Below the pieces are notes generated by a model. That model was not told where the DNA came from, made no database searches, and saw only the letters and a list, made by a program, of their open reading frames with translations. The translations under genes and the position numbers were made by a program. From Isotricha intestinalis (Eukaryota; Ciliophora; Litostomatea; Vestibuliferida; Isotrichidae), in the NCBI GenBank assembly GCA_023807065.1, contig JAJJLU010004042.1, positions 1 to 19,934 of the forward strand: 19,934 bases of DNA, given 5' to 3'. Shown in pieces: positions 9,201 through 16,762 of this stretch. Positions within the stretch are counted from its first letter, which is position 1. Every line of letters begins with the position of its first letter.

Positions 9201-10864
9201 AAACTCCTGTTCAACAATATGTTAAAATTATTGAAATTAGGAAAAATGAACATTTTGGAGATATTTTAATGTTTTTAAATAAAAGAAGTCCTTTAAGTAT
9301 GAAAGTTAAAACTAAATATGCTGAATTATTTTTATTAAATAAAACTGATGCTGTTGAAATTTCTATGTCTTTTCCCAAAATTTGGAATCAAATTATTAAA
9401 AAATCTCTTTTTAATATGGAGCAAATTGAAAGATTAATTAATAAAACATTAAAATTTTTTTATAAACAAAATAATACCGGAAAAAGAAATTCATTATTTA
9501 TGAAAAGTTTAGAAAAAAAAGATAATTATATTAATTTAGATTATTCCAATATAAATTCTAAAGATTATGAATTACAAAGTATACCTTCATCTTTTTCAAA
9601 TGAAGAAGAAAGTGAATCAAATACTGAAAATTTAATTACTTCAAATGAAGAGCTTTCTTCAAATTATGATAATAATGAAAGTTCTGAATCTTCTTCCTCT
9701 TCAAATAAATCTGATTCTAATAATAGCAATAAATCTAATGTTTTGAATGGAAAAAAGGTTAAAATTTTAAATATTAAAAATAATGAAACTATTAAAGAAG
9801 AATTAAATGAAGATGAAAATGAAAAAGCAAATTTAAAAACCGTAAAATTTAATGAAAAAGAAATTGAAAAAAATAGTGGAGAAGAAAAATCAAATAAAAA
9901 TGAAAAAAATGATAATAATAGTAATTCTCATATTATATTTTCTTCTTCTTCACACACAAAACAAATTTATTCGGGAACAGATTCAAAAACTTTAAAAGAA
10001 AATGAAGAAATGAATCTCTTAGATTTTAATTCTTTATCTTCATTAAATAATACTTTATTATATCCTTATTCAAAAAATGAAATAAATAAAGAAGAATTTC
10101 CCTTTGAAATAAATACATTTCATATAGAAAATAATAATAATTTAATTCCTGATATTGTTCCTAAAATAAATAATTTTAATATTAATATTTACGGTAAACC
10201 AACAAAAAAATTAGAATCTTCAAAAATAACGAAATATACTTCTTATACAACATCTTCATTTTATATTGAAATAGATTCTTCTAGTAAAAAAAGTAGTGAA
10301 ATGAGTAAAAATATAAATTTTATTATAGTCAAAAATGAATCATTTAGTTTAAATATTCATATAAATTCTAATTTTAAAAAATGTAAATCTGAAAAAAAAT
10401 TTAGTTTAGAATTTAGAAAAAATGAAAGAGAATTGTCTTCAGGAGAAGAAAAAATTATTAAAAAAATGAAGTCTGATGTTAGAAAAGAAAAAAAAGTAAA
10501 TTCTTCTTTAAAAGAACCAAAAAGATTAAGTAAATTAATTATGGAAGCTGATACTACAAACAATGATAAAATTACTTCTATTCTTTATAGTTCTAACAAT
10601 TCAAACAATAATAATTCAAAAAATAATTCTACTTTAAATTTAATAGAAAAAAATATTGAAAGTAATTCTCTTGCTTTAAATAATCCTAAAATGTTTTATC
10701 AAAATTATTTTAATAATGTTGTTAATAAAGAAAAAAAAATTATTCCAAGAAAAAGTGTGGTTATTAGATTAAGAGATATTGAAAAAATTATAAAAACAAA
10801 TCAACCAAATAACAAGAAAAATAAAATTAATAAAACTTCAAGTTTTAAAAAAGATGGAACATAA
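6257..10864 (+). CDS. Voltage-gated-like K+ channel with cyclic-nucleotide-binding-type domain (EAG/CNG superfamily)
   Basis: The 1535-residue protein has a long basic, Asn/Lys-rich disordered N-terminus (1-515), six membrane helices, a C-linker plus CNBD, and a long Ser/Asn/Glu-rich tail. Approximate helices: S1 522-547, S2 556-583, S3 600-620, S4 636-658, S5 680-703, S6 752-775. The pore loop carries the K+ selectivity filter TTVGYGD near 736-742. S4 has few basic residues (ESFRLVKIYK), so voltage sensing may be weak. The C-linker/CNBD spans about 785-1050. The phosphate-cassette region reads HFGDILMF then KRSPLS, with about 90 residues inserted earlier in the beta roll. There is no N-terminal PAS or calmodulin motif that I can see. 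It should sit in the plasma or ciliary membrane and pass K+. An in-frame TAA four codons upstream supports the start. It is intact despite many A-runs. Confidence 0.9.
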   Translation: MSHISNVFNFQKEKTSEIESPKLVSKLKPFKKQTKKNVKINNNEKSNIKHHENPPKESLNKVALGLQNFLSKALVDNSNDTKYFNVNEEIEEIEKNKKKQKKPKKENEYYHSKNHEFKKLLTLTYDEKNNNIPTNQIGLGLFKKAHSNKKTNFKFKSVKTMTEKKNKFIENNIQRNSDSLNSINHFLSSTEKFNTQKNYDSLNPINEQYIGQLRKNSFDRPKTKPNKIPQSLQDNINLLRNSFLTKVEKDFKRESLKKSNFQNNNNIEHINLNKNNDKKQNFVRRNNRQKSQIINKWLIYSKLISSVEKDNNEDNNYRKIKEKGKSYSNLRKKKKYKTINPIKPNDMQKILKKNHRNTVTIIPFNQNNNNNKNSSSSLVDISKHFNKKKFNQFNKYCDKIKDKLSIHPKKSKTNLLEEEKRDSLLNVKTLTDNVLNPKYKTMQGETDISNLSIIEKKSYLDENEDNSEQSEIGKTKFKIEKLREIRYRHLVRINKLVYDSLSDEESDEVYEITGYINPNSDFKLYFDMAIFIFAFYYFFIFPIILSFYPNKSNTFKSWFIMINLIVDIFYIIDLILGFFTAYYDIEEKFIRKLSYISVNYLSGWFIIDLLSAIPFTTVFSFTIRKNEYIGTYSGQFQIIELMESFRLVKIYKACLYNECSHMLKKKIKIYEKLKKTIEMSIFITIVILHIHFLSCVNIFLSNLEYPNWITVQKLENSSKKDIYITSFYYVFATITTVGYGDIVSINSYERFYNLILLVVGIGIYSYCVSSLSNYVQQVDKKTLDYQEKSDTLEQIRLNHEKMPNELYEKIARFLKYQLENESIDQHEIIDNLPIGLRTTLIMQMYRPIIKNFIFFKTFNSSDFIIKVIMAFSPLLSLKNEKLVNEGDYIEEIIFVKRGVLALELPLPIYVNDKEVERYMTRRTKGQFTTFEFNKNFTKAKFNDKPTVINFNDKPITTMTFIKGKGLTVINDNKDIKNTDIIKTPVQQYVKIIEIRKNEHFGDILMFLNKRSPLSMKVKTKYAELFLLNKTDAVEISMSFPKIWNQIIKKSLFNMEQIERLINKTLKFFYKQNNTGKRNSLFMKSLEKKDNYINLDYSNINSKDYELQSIPSSFSNEEESESNTENLITSNEELSSNYDNNESSESSSSSNKSDSNNSNKSNVLNGKKVKILNIKNNETIKEELNEDENEKANLKTVKFNEKEIEKNSGEEKSNKNEKNDNNSNSHIIFSSSSHTKQIYSGTDSKTLKENEEMNLLDFNSLSSLNNTLLYPYSKNEINKEEFPFEINTFHIENNNNLIPDIVPKINNFNINIYGKPTKKLESSKITKYTSYTTSSFYIEIDSSSKKSSEMSKNINFIIVKNESFSLNIHINSNFKKCKSEKKFSLEFRKNERELSSGEEKIIKKMKSDVRKEKKVNSSLKEPKRLSKLIMEADTTNNDKITSILYSSNNSNNNNSKNNSTLNLIEKNIESNSLALNNPKMFYQNYFNNVVNKEKKIIPRKSVVIRLRDIEKIIKTNQPNNKKNKINKTSSFKKDGT

Positions 10865-10966
10865 TCAAACTTTAACACAAAATTGTATTGTTTAAATTAA
10901 GTGTTATAAATAAATATATTTATATTTTACTCTTATTTTAAATAATCATTTTTATTATTTGGTTTT

Positions 10967-11704
10967 TTAAATTAAATTTAATTTTATAAGTTTATTAAAT
11001 TTTAATGTTGATGCATCTTTTCTTATTAAATTTAAAAAATCATCTTTTTTTCTTATTTTATTAGCATTTATTATATAATTTCCTATTTCACTTTTATTTT
11101 TTATATGTTCTTGATTTTTTATATTTATCATATGAATTTTTAAATTATTTTTTTTATAATTTTCTTTTAATTTTCTATAAAATAATGATAATTCTTTTGA
11201 TAAAGATATATCAGAATTGTTTCTCTCTAATTTTAATTTTTTAATTGGTTTAATTAATATTGTTTCATTAATTTTTTTAATATAACTTTTATGTTGTTCC
11301 TTTAAAGATTGATTTAATTTTATTGAAGGAAGTTTCTTTATTATTCCTTTATATATTTTAATTGGTTTATTATAAATTTTATTTGTAATTAAATTATTAA
11401 TTTCACTCTTTGATGAATCTTGTTCTGATAATATACTTTGAATTAATGAATCTGAATGATTTAAACTTTTTCTATTTGATATTATATTTAATAATGGAAA
11501 GGAACCATTAAATAATTTATTTCTTCCTATTGTCTTTAATTTTTTATTTGTTTCATAAAATTCTTTTACATTATTAATTTTTTTAATTATTGCATAATTA
11601 TCAAAGGGATCATAACTTTTTCTTCTTTGTTTTAATATTTTTCTAATTCTAATAATCTTCTCACTTTTATTATAGGTAGTATAACTTTTCATTTTACATT
11701 TCAT
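10967..11704 (-). CDS. Basic Lys/Asn/Ile-rich protein of unknown function
   Basis: This open frame of 245 codons is complete and unbroken, with a TAA immediately before the ATG and a TAA stop. I do not recognise a family. The product is strongly basic, rich in Lys, Asn, Ile and Ser, with RKILKQRRKSYDPFDNY near the N-terminus and short predicted helices, but no signal peptide, membrane segment, metal motif or catalytic motif. It converges on the channel gene with about 100 bp between stops. Its codon use matches the intact genes. A microtubule-, nucleus- or RNA-associated protein would fit the charge but is a guess. A random 245-codon frame is improbable in this stop-rich composition. Confidence 0.65.
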   Translation of the reverse strand: MKCKMKSYTTYNKSEKIIRIRKILKQRRKSYDPFDNYAIIKKINNVKEFYETNKKLKTIGRNKLFNGSFPLLNIISNRKSLNHSDSLIQSILSEQDSSKSEINNLITNKIYNKPIKIYKGIIKKLPSIKLNQSLKEQHKSYIKKINETILIKPIKKLKLERNNSDISLSKELSLFYRKLKENYKKNNLKIHMINIKNQEHIKNKSEIGNYIINANKIRKKDDFLNLIRKDASTLKFNKLIKLNLI

Positions 11705-11850
11705 TTAATTGAAAAAATCCCAAAAAAATAATAAAAATAATAATACCCCAAAAAAAAAGAGAAAAAACAAATAACAACAATAAAAAACCCCTTTAAAAAG
11801 CCAAATAAAATTTATTTAAAAAAAATAAAAAAAGGAAAACTAAAAAAATT

Positions 11851-12435
11851 TTAATCAAGATAAATTTCAGGATTAAAATTTTCAACTTTACTACAACATT
11901 TCCATTAGAAAAATGCCAAACGCCTTCTCCTTTAGGATAATTATTTTCAAAGAGTTCTTCGAAATAAGTTCCATAAGCAAAAATCAATTTTCCATTAATA
12001 ATTTGTACATAAGACCAATCACCAACAATTTTCATTTTAGTATCGAAAAAAATGAAAGTTCAGTTCTATGTTTTAATCCATTTTTCCAAGAACCAGAATA
12101 TAAATCTTTAATTGTTAAATATTTATAAACACCCTCACCGTATCTTTTTCCATTTTCAAAATGACTTTAATATTCACCATCACATCCAAAAGTCATTTTT
12201 CCAATTCCACTCTTTAAATTGTCTTTCTATTGTCCTTCATATTTGTTCCTGCTTTTGAATATGTATATGTTCCTTCTCCATCTTTGAAATCTCAATGGAA
12301 TGTATCTCCATTTGGATATTGTTCTTGAGCTTTCCCTGTGTAGTCTTTTGATGATTTATCTTGATATGACTTCCCATCATCTCCATATTTTGTTATTACA
12401 TATTCTTTTGTTACTGGTTGCTCTTCTTCTTACAT
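11851..12435 (-). pseudogene. MORN-repeat protein pseudogene
   Basis: On the minus strand from an ATG at 12435, conceptual translation in shifting frames gives at least five MORN-type units. Examples are YPNGDTFH then DFKDGEGTY, YEGQ then KDNLKSGIGKMTF, HFENGKRYGEGVY, YSGSWKNG, and FENNYPKGEGVWHFSNG. The end is at a TAA (11851-11853). Breaks seen are TAA as codon 2 (12430-12432), TGA (12292-12294), TAG where MORN has Trp or Gln (12227-12229), TAA (12167-12169), and one-base losses near 12242, 12061 and 11887. MORN proteins scaffold membranes or cilia (for example radial-spoke heads). The length, about 195 residues, suggests the whole gene is present but broken. The family call is secure; the cellular role is not. 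Confidence 0.85.
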
Positions 12436-12579
12436 TTTTTAGGTTATAGTTTTTTTATTTTTTAATTTTTTTTTTAAAGATTTTTTAAAGTTTTAATATT
12501 TTTAATTTTTTTCATGGTTTTTAAACAATTTTATATTATAATTTTTATCAAAAGACAGTTAGGGGTTATTAAATATCTT

Positions 12580-13368
12580 TCGTGAGAATATGTTAAAATA
12601 AAGCAAAGATATAATGAAATTGGAGAATATAATTCTTCATTTAATGATTCATCTTCTCATGGATTTATGAATGATAAAGGGAAAGTTAATTTAATTTCAA
12701 AATATGATTTACAAGAATTATCAAATTGGGATTTACCTCCAAAATATATTGAATTATATGAATATTGTAAAGATTTATTTAAAGAATTAGAAATTGAATG
12801 TAATAGTAATTTTATTTATATAATTTTCAAATTAAGATAATAAATTACAAGAAGAGCAACAAAAAAGAGTTGTTCCAAATTTTGACGAAAATGAAAATAA
12901 AATAAGAGATAATAATATTCAAATTTTAATTATGAATATGACAAATAAATTAAAAGAATATGAAGAAACAATAAAAAAAATATATGAAATAACAGATAAT
13001 TATTCAGATGAACAAATAAAAATAAATATCAAAAAATTTTATTACAAAAATTAAGGAATTTTTCAAATGAATTAAGACAGAATGAAAAAATATACATGAA
13101 AAAATATGAAGAATAAATAAAATTCAAGTGATTTAATAAATTCTGAAATAGAAAATTAAAATGATTTTCAAATTCAAATTACAACAACAAAAACAAATTC
13201 AAATAAATCAATGTACAAAGAAAAAAAGATTTAGATAAAATATTAAAATCAATATATGATTTATCAGAATTATATAAATATGCTCAAAATTTATTTGTTG
13301 AACAAGGAACAATTTTAGATAGAATAGATAATAATATTGATAATTCAAAAGAACATGTTAAAAAAGTT
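12580..13368 (+). pseudogene. STX16: Syntaxin-16/Tlg2-type Qa-SNARE pseudogene, 3' end lost
   Basis: Pieces in successive frames follow the syntaxin-16/Tlg2 order. An N-terminal IKQRYNEIGEYNSSF is followed by the LPPKYIE block that starts the Habc bundle, then NKLQEEQQKRVVPNFDE. Next come INSEIEN, TAA, NDFQIQITTT, and the SNARE motif DLDKILKSIYDLSELY through NLFVEQGTILDRIDNN with its zero-layer Gln. Known relatives act in endosome-to-trans-Golgi fusion. Damage: TAA at 13114-13116 and 13157-13159, both where relatives have Gln, and one-base losses near 13033, 13126 and 13225. After HVKKVG (about 13368) the C-terminal SNARE half and membrane anchor are missing. A 37-nt intron is still present, so this is not a retrocopy. 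Confidence 0.85.
12800..12836 (+). other. 37-nt intron in the syntaxin relic
   Basis: The segment begins GTAATAG and ends AAATTAAG. Without removal the frame runs into two consecutive TAA codons. With removal, ATT GAA T joins AT AAT AAA and the syntaxin reading (ELEIEYNKLQEEQQ) continues in frame. This agreement of splice signals and frame makes it the better supported intron of the window together with the one at 16443. Confidence 0.8.
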
Positions 13369-14070
13369 GGTGTTCTCGCTCATTCCAAGATAATGAGAAA
13401 CTTTTTATGTTGTTGGAGATTCAGATGCGGATGATTCATTATTTTTGAAACCAGAATTTGTTTCTGATCTTAAACCTTATCACATAGATAAATCAGCAGA
13501 AATAGTTTGGGAAAAAAATGGTTGTTCAACAGAACAGGAGTGGAATTATGATTATCATATTCCAAGGTGTTCTCTTTGCGGCTATGAAGTTAGTAGCTTT
13601 TTAGAATTTACAAAATTTAGATCATTGGAAAATGCTAAATTATATTCAGAAATTGAGTCTAAAACAAAAGAAAATGCAATATTAAATTCAGAAATTGAGA
13701 CTAAAAGAAAAGAAAATGAAGAATTAACTAAAAAGATTAAAGATTTAGAAGATAAACTAAAGCAATCTTCACCCATTCCTTTGACAAAAGAAAATAAAGC
13801 AAAAGATAAAGAAACAACCTCTTCAAACTCCTCAGAAAAAAGTATAAGTATTAAATTTAGTTCATCAGACCAAAAAATAAATAATTATGAAATTAAATGT
13901 AAGGAATGTGATATATTTATTGACATTGAAAAAAAAATTTATGAAAATTTTCCTGAATATAAAGATGAAGAACCTAGCTTTAAAATTAGGGGAAAAATGT
14001 GAAAAGATTTAAAACTATAAAGGAAAACAAAATTGAAAATAATGATGTTGTCAGTATTATTATAGAATAA
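13369..14070 (+). pseudogene. CxxC, coiled-coil and ubiquitin-like domain protein, broken
   Basis: An open segment (13445-14002) extends upstream in frame to about 13396 (ETFYVVGDSDADDS). It encodes a block containing CSLCGYEVSSFLEF, a coiled coil with two near-identical units (NAKLYSEIESKTKE, NAILNSEIETKRKE), a Lys/Glu/Ser linker, and a C-terminal ubiquitin-like fold. The last begins SISIKFSSSDQKINNYEIKC and continues, after a one-base loss near 14000, as RFKTIKENKIENNDVVSIII to TAA at 14068. That ubiquitin-like tail is a kind I associate with ciliate and other protist proteins. The N-terminal end is unclear because it abuts the truncated syntaxin relic. I do not recognise the CxxC domain; a zinc-binding role is possible. 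Function unknown. Confidence 0.6.
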
Positions 14071-14107
14071 ATAAAGGAAAAATATACTATGAAAATATAA
14101 AATAAAA

Positions 14108-14699
14108 ATAAATTATAAAAATTAACTATTTTATTGAAAAAGAAATAAAAAATAAAAATTTTTTAAATAATTTCTATTTACAACAAATAGAAGATAAAAA
14201 AAAACAACAATTAAATGAACAAATAAAAACAGAACCAAATGAAAATTATTCTCATATGCAACCAAGTACAAATTTTATAAATAAATTTGTTAAAGAACAT
14301 AATTTATATTTTAATCAATTAAATGAAGTTGAAAAAAGTTTTTTGCCATTGTCAAGTTTAATAAAAGAAATTAAAGGAAAAACTCGATTTGGAGCAAATA
14401 AAATTCATAATTCAATGTCAATTATTCAACCTAATGAAAAAAGTTCAATGTTGATACCAGAAAATGAAAGATTAAATATTAAAGATAATTTAGTTGAAAA
14501 TGAAAGATATTTTAAATATGAAAGAGAAAAAGCAAATATTAATAAAAGAAAATATTTTAATAATTTAATTAATGAAAAAATTCAATTTAATAGAGATCTT
14601 AAACAATTAAAAGATTCTAATAAACAATTTATAAGAACGAAAAATATGCATGAATATGAAGTTCAAAATAGATTGAATAATTTTATTATTGAAGATTAA
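14108..14699 (+). CDS. Lys/Gln/Asn-rich helical protein, unknown; possibly a broken 3' exon
   Basis: A frame is open from just after a TAA near 14108 to the TAA at 14697. The only good ATG is at 14256, giving 147 residues. The reading upstream of it (YLQQIEDKKKQQLNEQIK) looks like coding sequence of the same protein, so the true start is probably lost or in an upstream exon. The product is hydrophilic and helical (KQFIRTKNMHEYEVQNRLN at the end), with a less charged centre (SFLPLSSLIKEIKGKTRFGANK). No family is recognised. Lying in the pseudogene-rich half, it may be a relic fragment even though it has no internal stop. Confidence 0.45.
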
Positions 14700-14745
14700 A
14701 TAAAATAATAATAATAATAATAAAATAATAATAATAATAATTAAA
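14700..14745. repeat. AAT trinucleotide microsatellite
   Basis: Two short runs of AAT/ATA repeats separated by an extra A follow the stop codon at 14697. They lie in the convergent spacer between the plus-strand ORF and the minus-strand Exo70 relic. Simple slippage repeat, no function implied. Confidence 0.8.
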
Positions 14746-14873
14746 ATATAAAAAAAATATATTATTATATATTATTATATTTATATTTATATAATGTTAA
14801 TAAATTTTTTTATTTATATTTTATAAAAATAATTTTATTATCATTATTTTTATTCTAATTTTTTTTTTTATTC

Positions 14874-15860
14874 TTATTCTAAATCAATATTATTATTATT
14901 GTGATTATTATTATTATTATTATTACTATTACTAATATCCGGCATAAAATACAATCTTAAATCTTGTTCAACTTCAGACGCATCATTATAAACAAAATAT
15001 TTATTTCTAAATTTGGTAAAATCCATTTCATTATATTTATCATAAAATTGTTGATATATTTTACAAATATATTCAATATTTTTTTCAATAATTTTTTGTT
15101 CAATTTTTCTATCAATAATTTGAATATGTTGTTGAAATTTTTGATTTAATTTAATTAGAAAATTTTTTTTATTAATTCTTTACTTGTTGTTTTTAATATT
15201 TTATTATCATTTTCATAAATAATAATTTCTTTATCATCAAAAGAAATTTCATCAATTTTATTCCAACTTTGTTTTTAAATATAATTTAATGTAATTTTCA
15301 ATTCATTTATAAAGAGCTTCAATAAATTTTTTTGAAAAAAAATTTTCGAGAAGTATATTTTCAATTTTATTAATAATAAAAAAAATATTATTAATTAATA
15401 AAATAAATTTTAATGTTGGATTTTTTTTTAATAATAAATCGCTTTTATTTTCAATTTTATCTATTAATAATTTAATAAAATTATTTGGAGTAAATTCGTC
15501 TTTATTTTTTCTTGTTAAAAATTTATATGAAGTTGGATATAAAATTAAATTAGAAGTGAATTTTTTTCTTTTTAAATCTATTTTTTCTCTTGGATATTTT
15601 CTTGAAATATAAATAATATATAATTCAATTAAAAGAAGATTTGGATTGAGATTATAATTTAAATTTTCCATTGTTGTTATAAATTCTCTTTTGTTATTTA
15701 TAATAGCATGAACAAATAATTCATAATCTAAATCATTATTTTCGAGATAATATTTATTATCTTCATTTGATAAAATATTTTTAAATTTTTCCAAACTTCG
15801 AGTTACAATACATTGACAACATATTTTATATTCCTGTTCTAATGATTCTTTATCTTTTGA
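14874..15860 (-). pseudogene. EXO70: Exocyst subunit Exo70 pseudogene, C-terminal half
   Basis: The long frame (upstream of 15303) gives DKESLEQEYKICCQCI at its start, then NPTLKFILLINNIFFIINKI, resembling the Exo70 segment where a Leu/Phe-Asn-Asn pair is conserved. It then reads FFSKKFIEALYK. A TGA (15303-15305) follows, most easily a former Trp codon, then IENYIKLYLK, SWNKIDEISF, and after a loss in an A-run near 15165, KLNQKFQQHI. The end ICKIYQQFYDKYNEMDFTK, NKYFVYND is very like Exo70 C-termini. An Asn-repeat tail ends at TAA 14874. Exo70 tethers secretory vesicles at the plasma membrane through PI(4,5)P2 and Rho GTPases. The N-terminal half is absent. The order of motifs supports the call; alignment is needed to confirm. 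Confidence 0.6.
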
Positions 15861-16296
15861 AATAAAAAAAGAAGAAAATGAAGAAATAAAAAAAGATGAA
15901 AATGATAATATAAAATTAAGTAAACAATCATCAGAAGAACTTAAAAATGTATTTAAAAAATTTGAAAAAGACACATATAAAACAAGAGAATCAAATCAAA
16001 ATTTAAAAAGAATAAAAACAGATTTAAAAACACAAAAAGAACAAGATGAAAATAGGAAAAAATTAGAAGGTGATGATGAATTAAATATGAAAAAAAAGAA
16101 AATGAAAGATATAATGATTTAGATAAAAAAGAAGAAAATAATAATATTAATAATAATAATAAAATATTATTTGAAAAAATTGATTTTAGTAAAGCAAAAA
16201 AATTACCAAGAAAGAAAAAATAAAAGAATTCCTTCTGATATAAAAGTTAAAAAAGAAACAAATAAAATTCCAATCTCAAAAAGAATTAAAAAATAG
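15855..16296 (+). pseudogene. Charged, disordered protein fragment on the plus strand
   Basis: Plus-strand frames give EIKKEENEEIKKDENDN, KLSKQSSEELKNVFKKFEKD, then after a one-base loss near 16085, NERYNDLDKKEENNNIN and LFEKIDFSKAKKLPRKKK. After another shift near 16218, RIPSDIKVKKETNKIPISKR ends at TAG (16294-16296). The composition (Lys, Glu, Asn) and codon use look like coding sequence of a disordered nuclear or scaffold protein, but no family is recognised. Its first part begins at the point where the Exo70 relic loses similarity, which marks a likely rearrangement junction. A phase-shifted minus-strand frame across 15860-15974 is the low-complexity antisense of this region. Confidence 0.4.
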
Positions 16297-16340
16297 AAAA
16301 AAATAATATTAAAATATAAAATAACTTTAATTAAAAAATT

Positions 16341-16661
16341 CTTATTAAAATTAAAATATCAAACAAGAATAAAAAAGGTTTTATTTTTTTATCAATAATA
16401 TTATTTTTATATGTTTATTATACTATTTGGATTTATATTAAGGTATATTATAATTATTAATATTAAAAAAATTAGCATTTTTTTCCTGAAAATAATCTTT
16501 TTTCAAAATTATTTTTAGATAAATATTGGGCTGTTGCTTAACCTTGTTTTTGTGCTACTTTTATGTATACTTTAGTTTTTATTTTTATTGGTAATATTTT
16601 TACTTTTTCTTATAAAAAAATTCCAATTTATGAAAATGAAAATTCTGAAACAAAAAACTAA
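16341..16661 (+). pseudogene. PIGP: PIG-P (GPI-GlcNAc transferase subunit P) gene copy, nearly intact
   Basis: PIG-P is a small two-helix ER membrane subunit of the enzyme that starts GPI-anchor synthesis. Here exon 1 ends with a hydrophobic helix (GFIFLSIILFLYVYY then TIWIYIK). After a 33-nt intron, exon 2 reads HFFPENNLFSKLFLDKYWAVA, with a TAA (16539-16541), then PCFCATFMYTLVFIFIGNI and a polar tail to TAA 16659. The Pro-Glu motif and DKYWAVA match the family hallmark (human has PQKYWAVALP). The TAA sits between Ala and Pro where human has Leu; a Gln is possible. No ATG is visible before the first helix, so the start may be in a lost or unseen upstream exon. Frame is otherwise preserved, making this the least damaged relic. 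Confidence 0.75.
16443..16475 (+). other. 33-nt intron in the PIG-P copy
   Basis: The segment starts GTATATTATAA and ends AAAAATTAG and lies between codons (phase 0). Removing it joins WIYIK to HFFPENN, placing the first membrane helix directly before the Pro-Glu motif at the spacing seen in PIG-P proteins. Without removal the same frame meets stop codons inside the segment. Confidence 0.75.
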
Positions 16662-16762
16662 AATAAAAAAAATATTTTTTTTAAGATAAGATAAACTAAT
16701 TGAATATTTTAAATAAATTTATATAATATAAAAATATTATTATTTCAATTTTTATTTTAATT

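Noticed and set aside
10357..10563. Minus-strand open frame within the channel gene
   Set aside because: It is the antisense shadow of the Lys/Ser/Glu-rich channel tail, with Phe/Leu/Ser composition and no independent signal.
14964..15149. Plus-strand hydrophobic open frame
   Set aside because: It is antisense to the Exo70 relic, whose minus-strand reading (ending near DKYNEMDFTK) is clearly the coding one.
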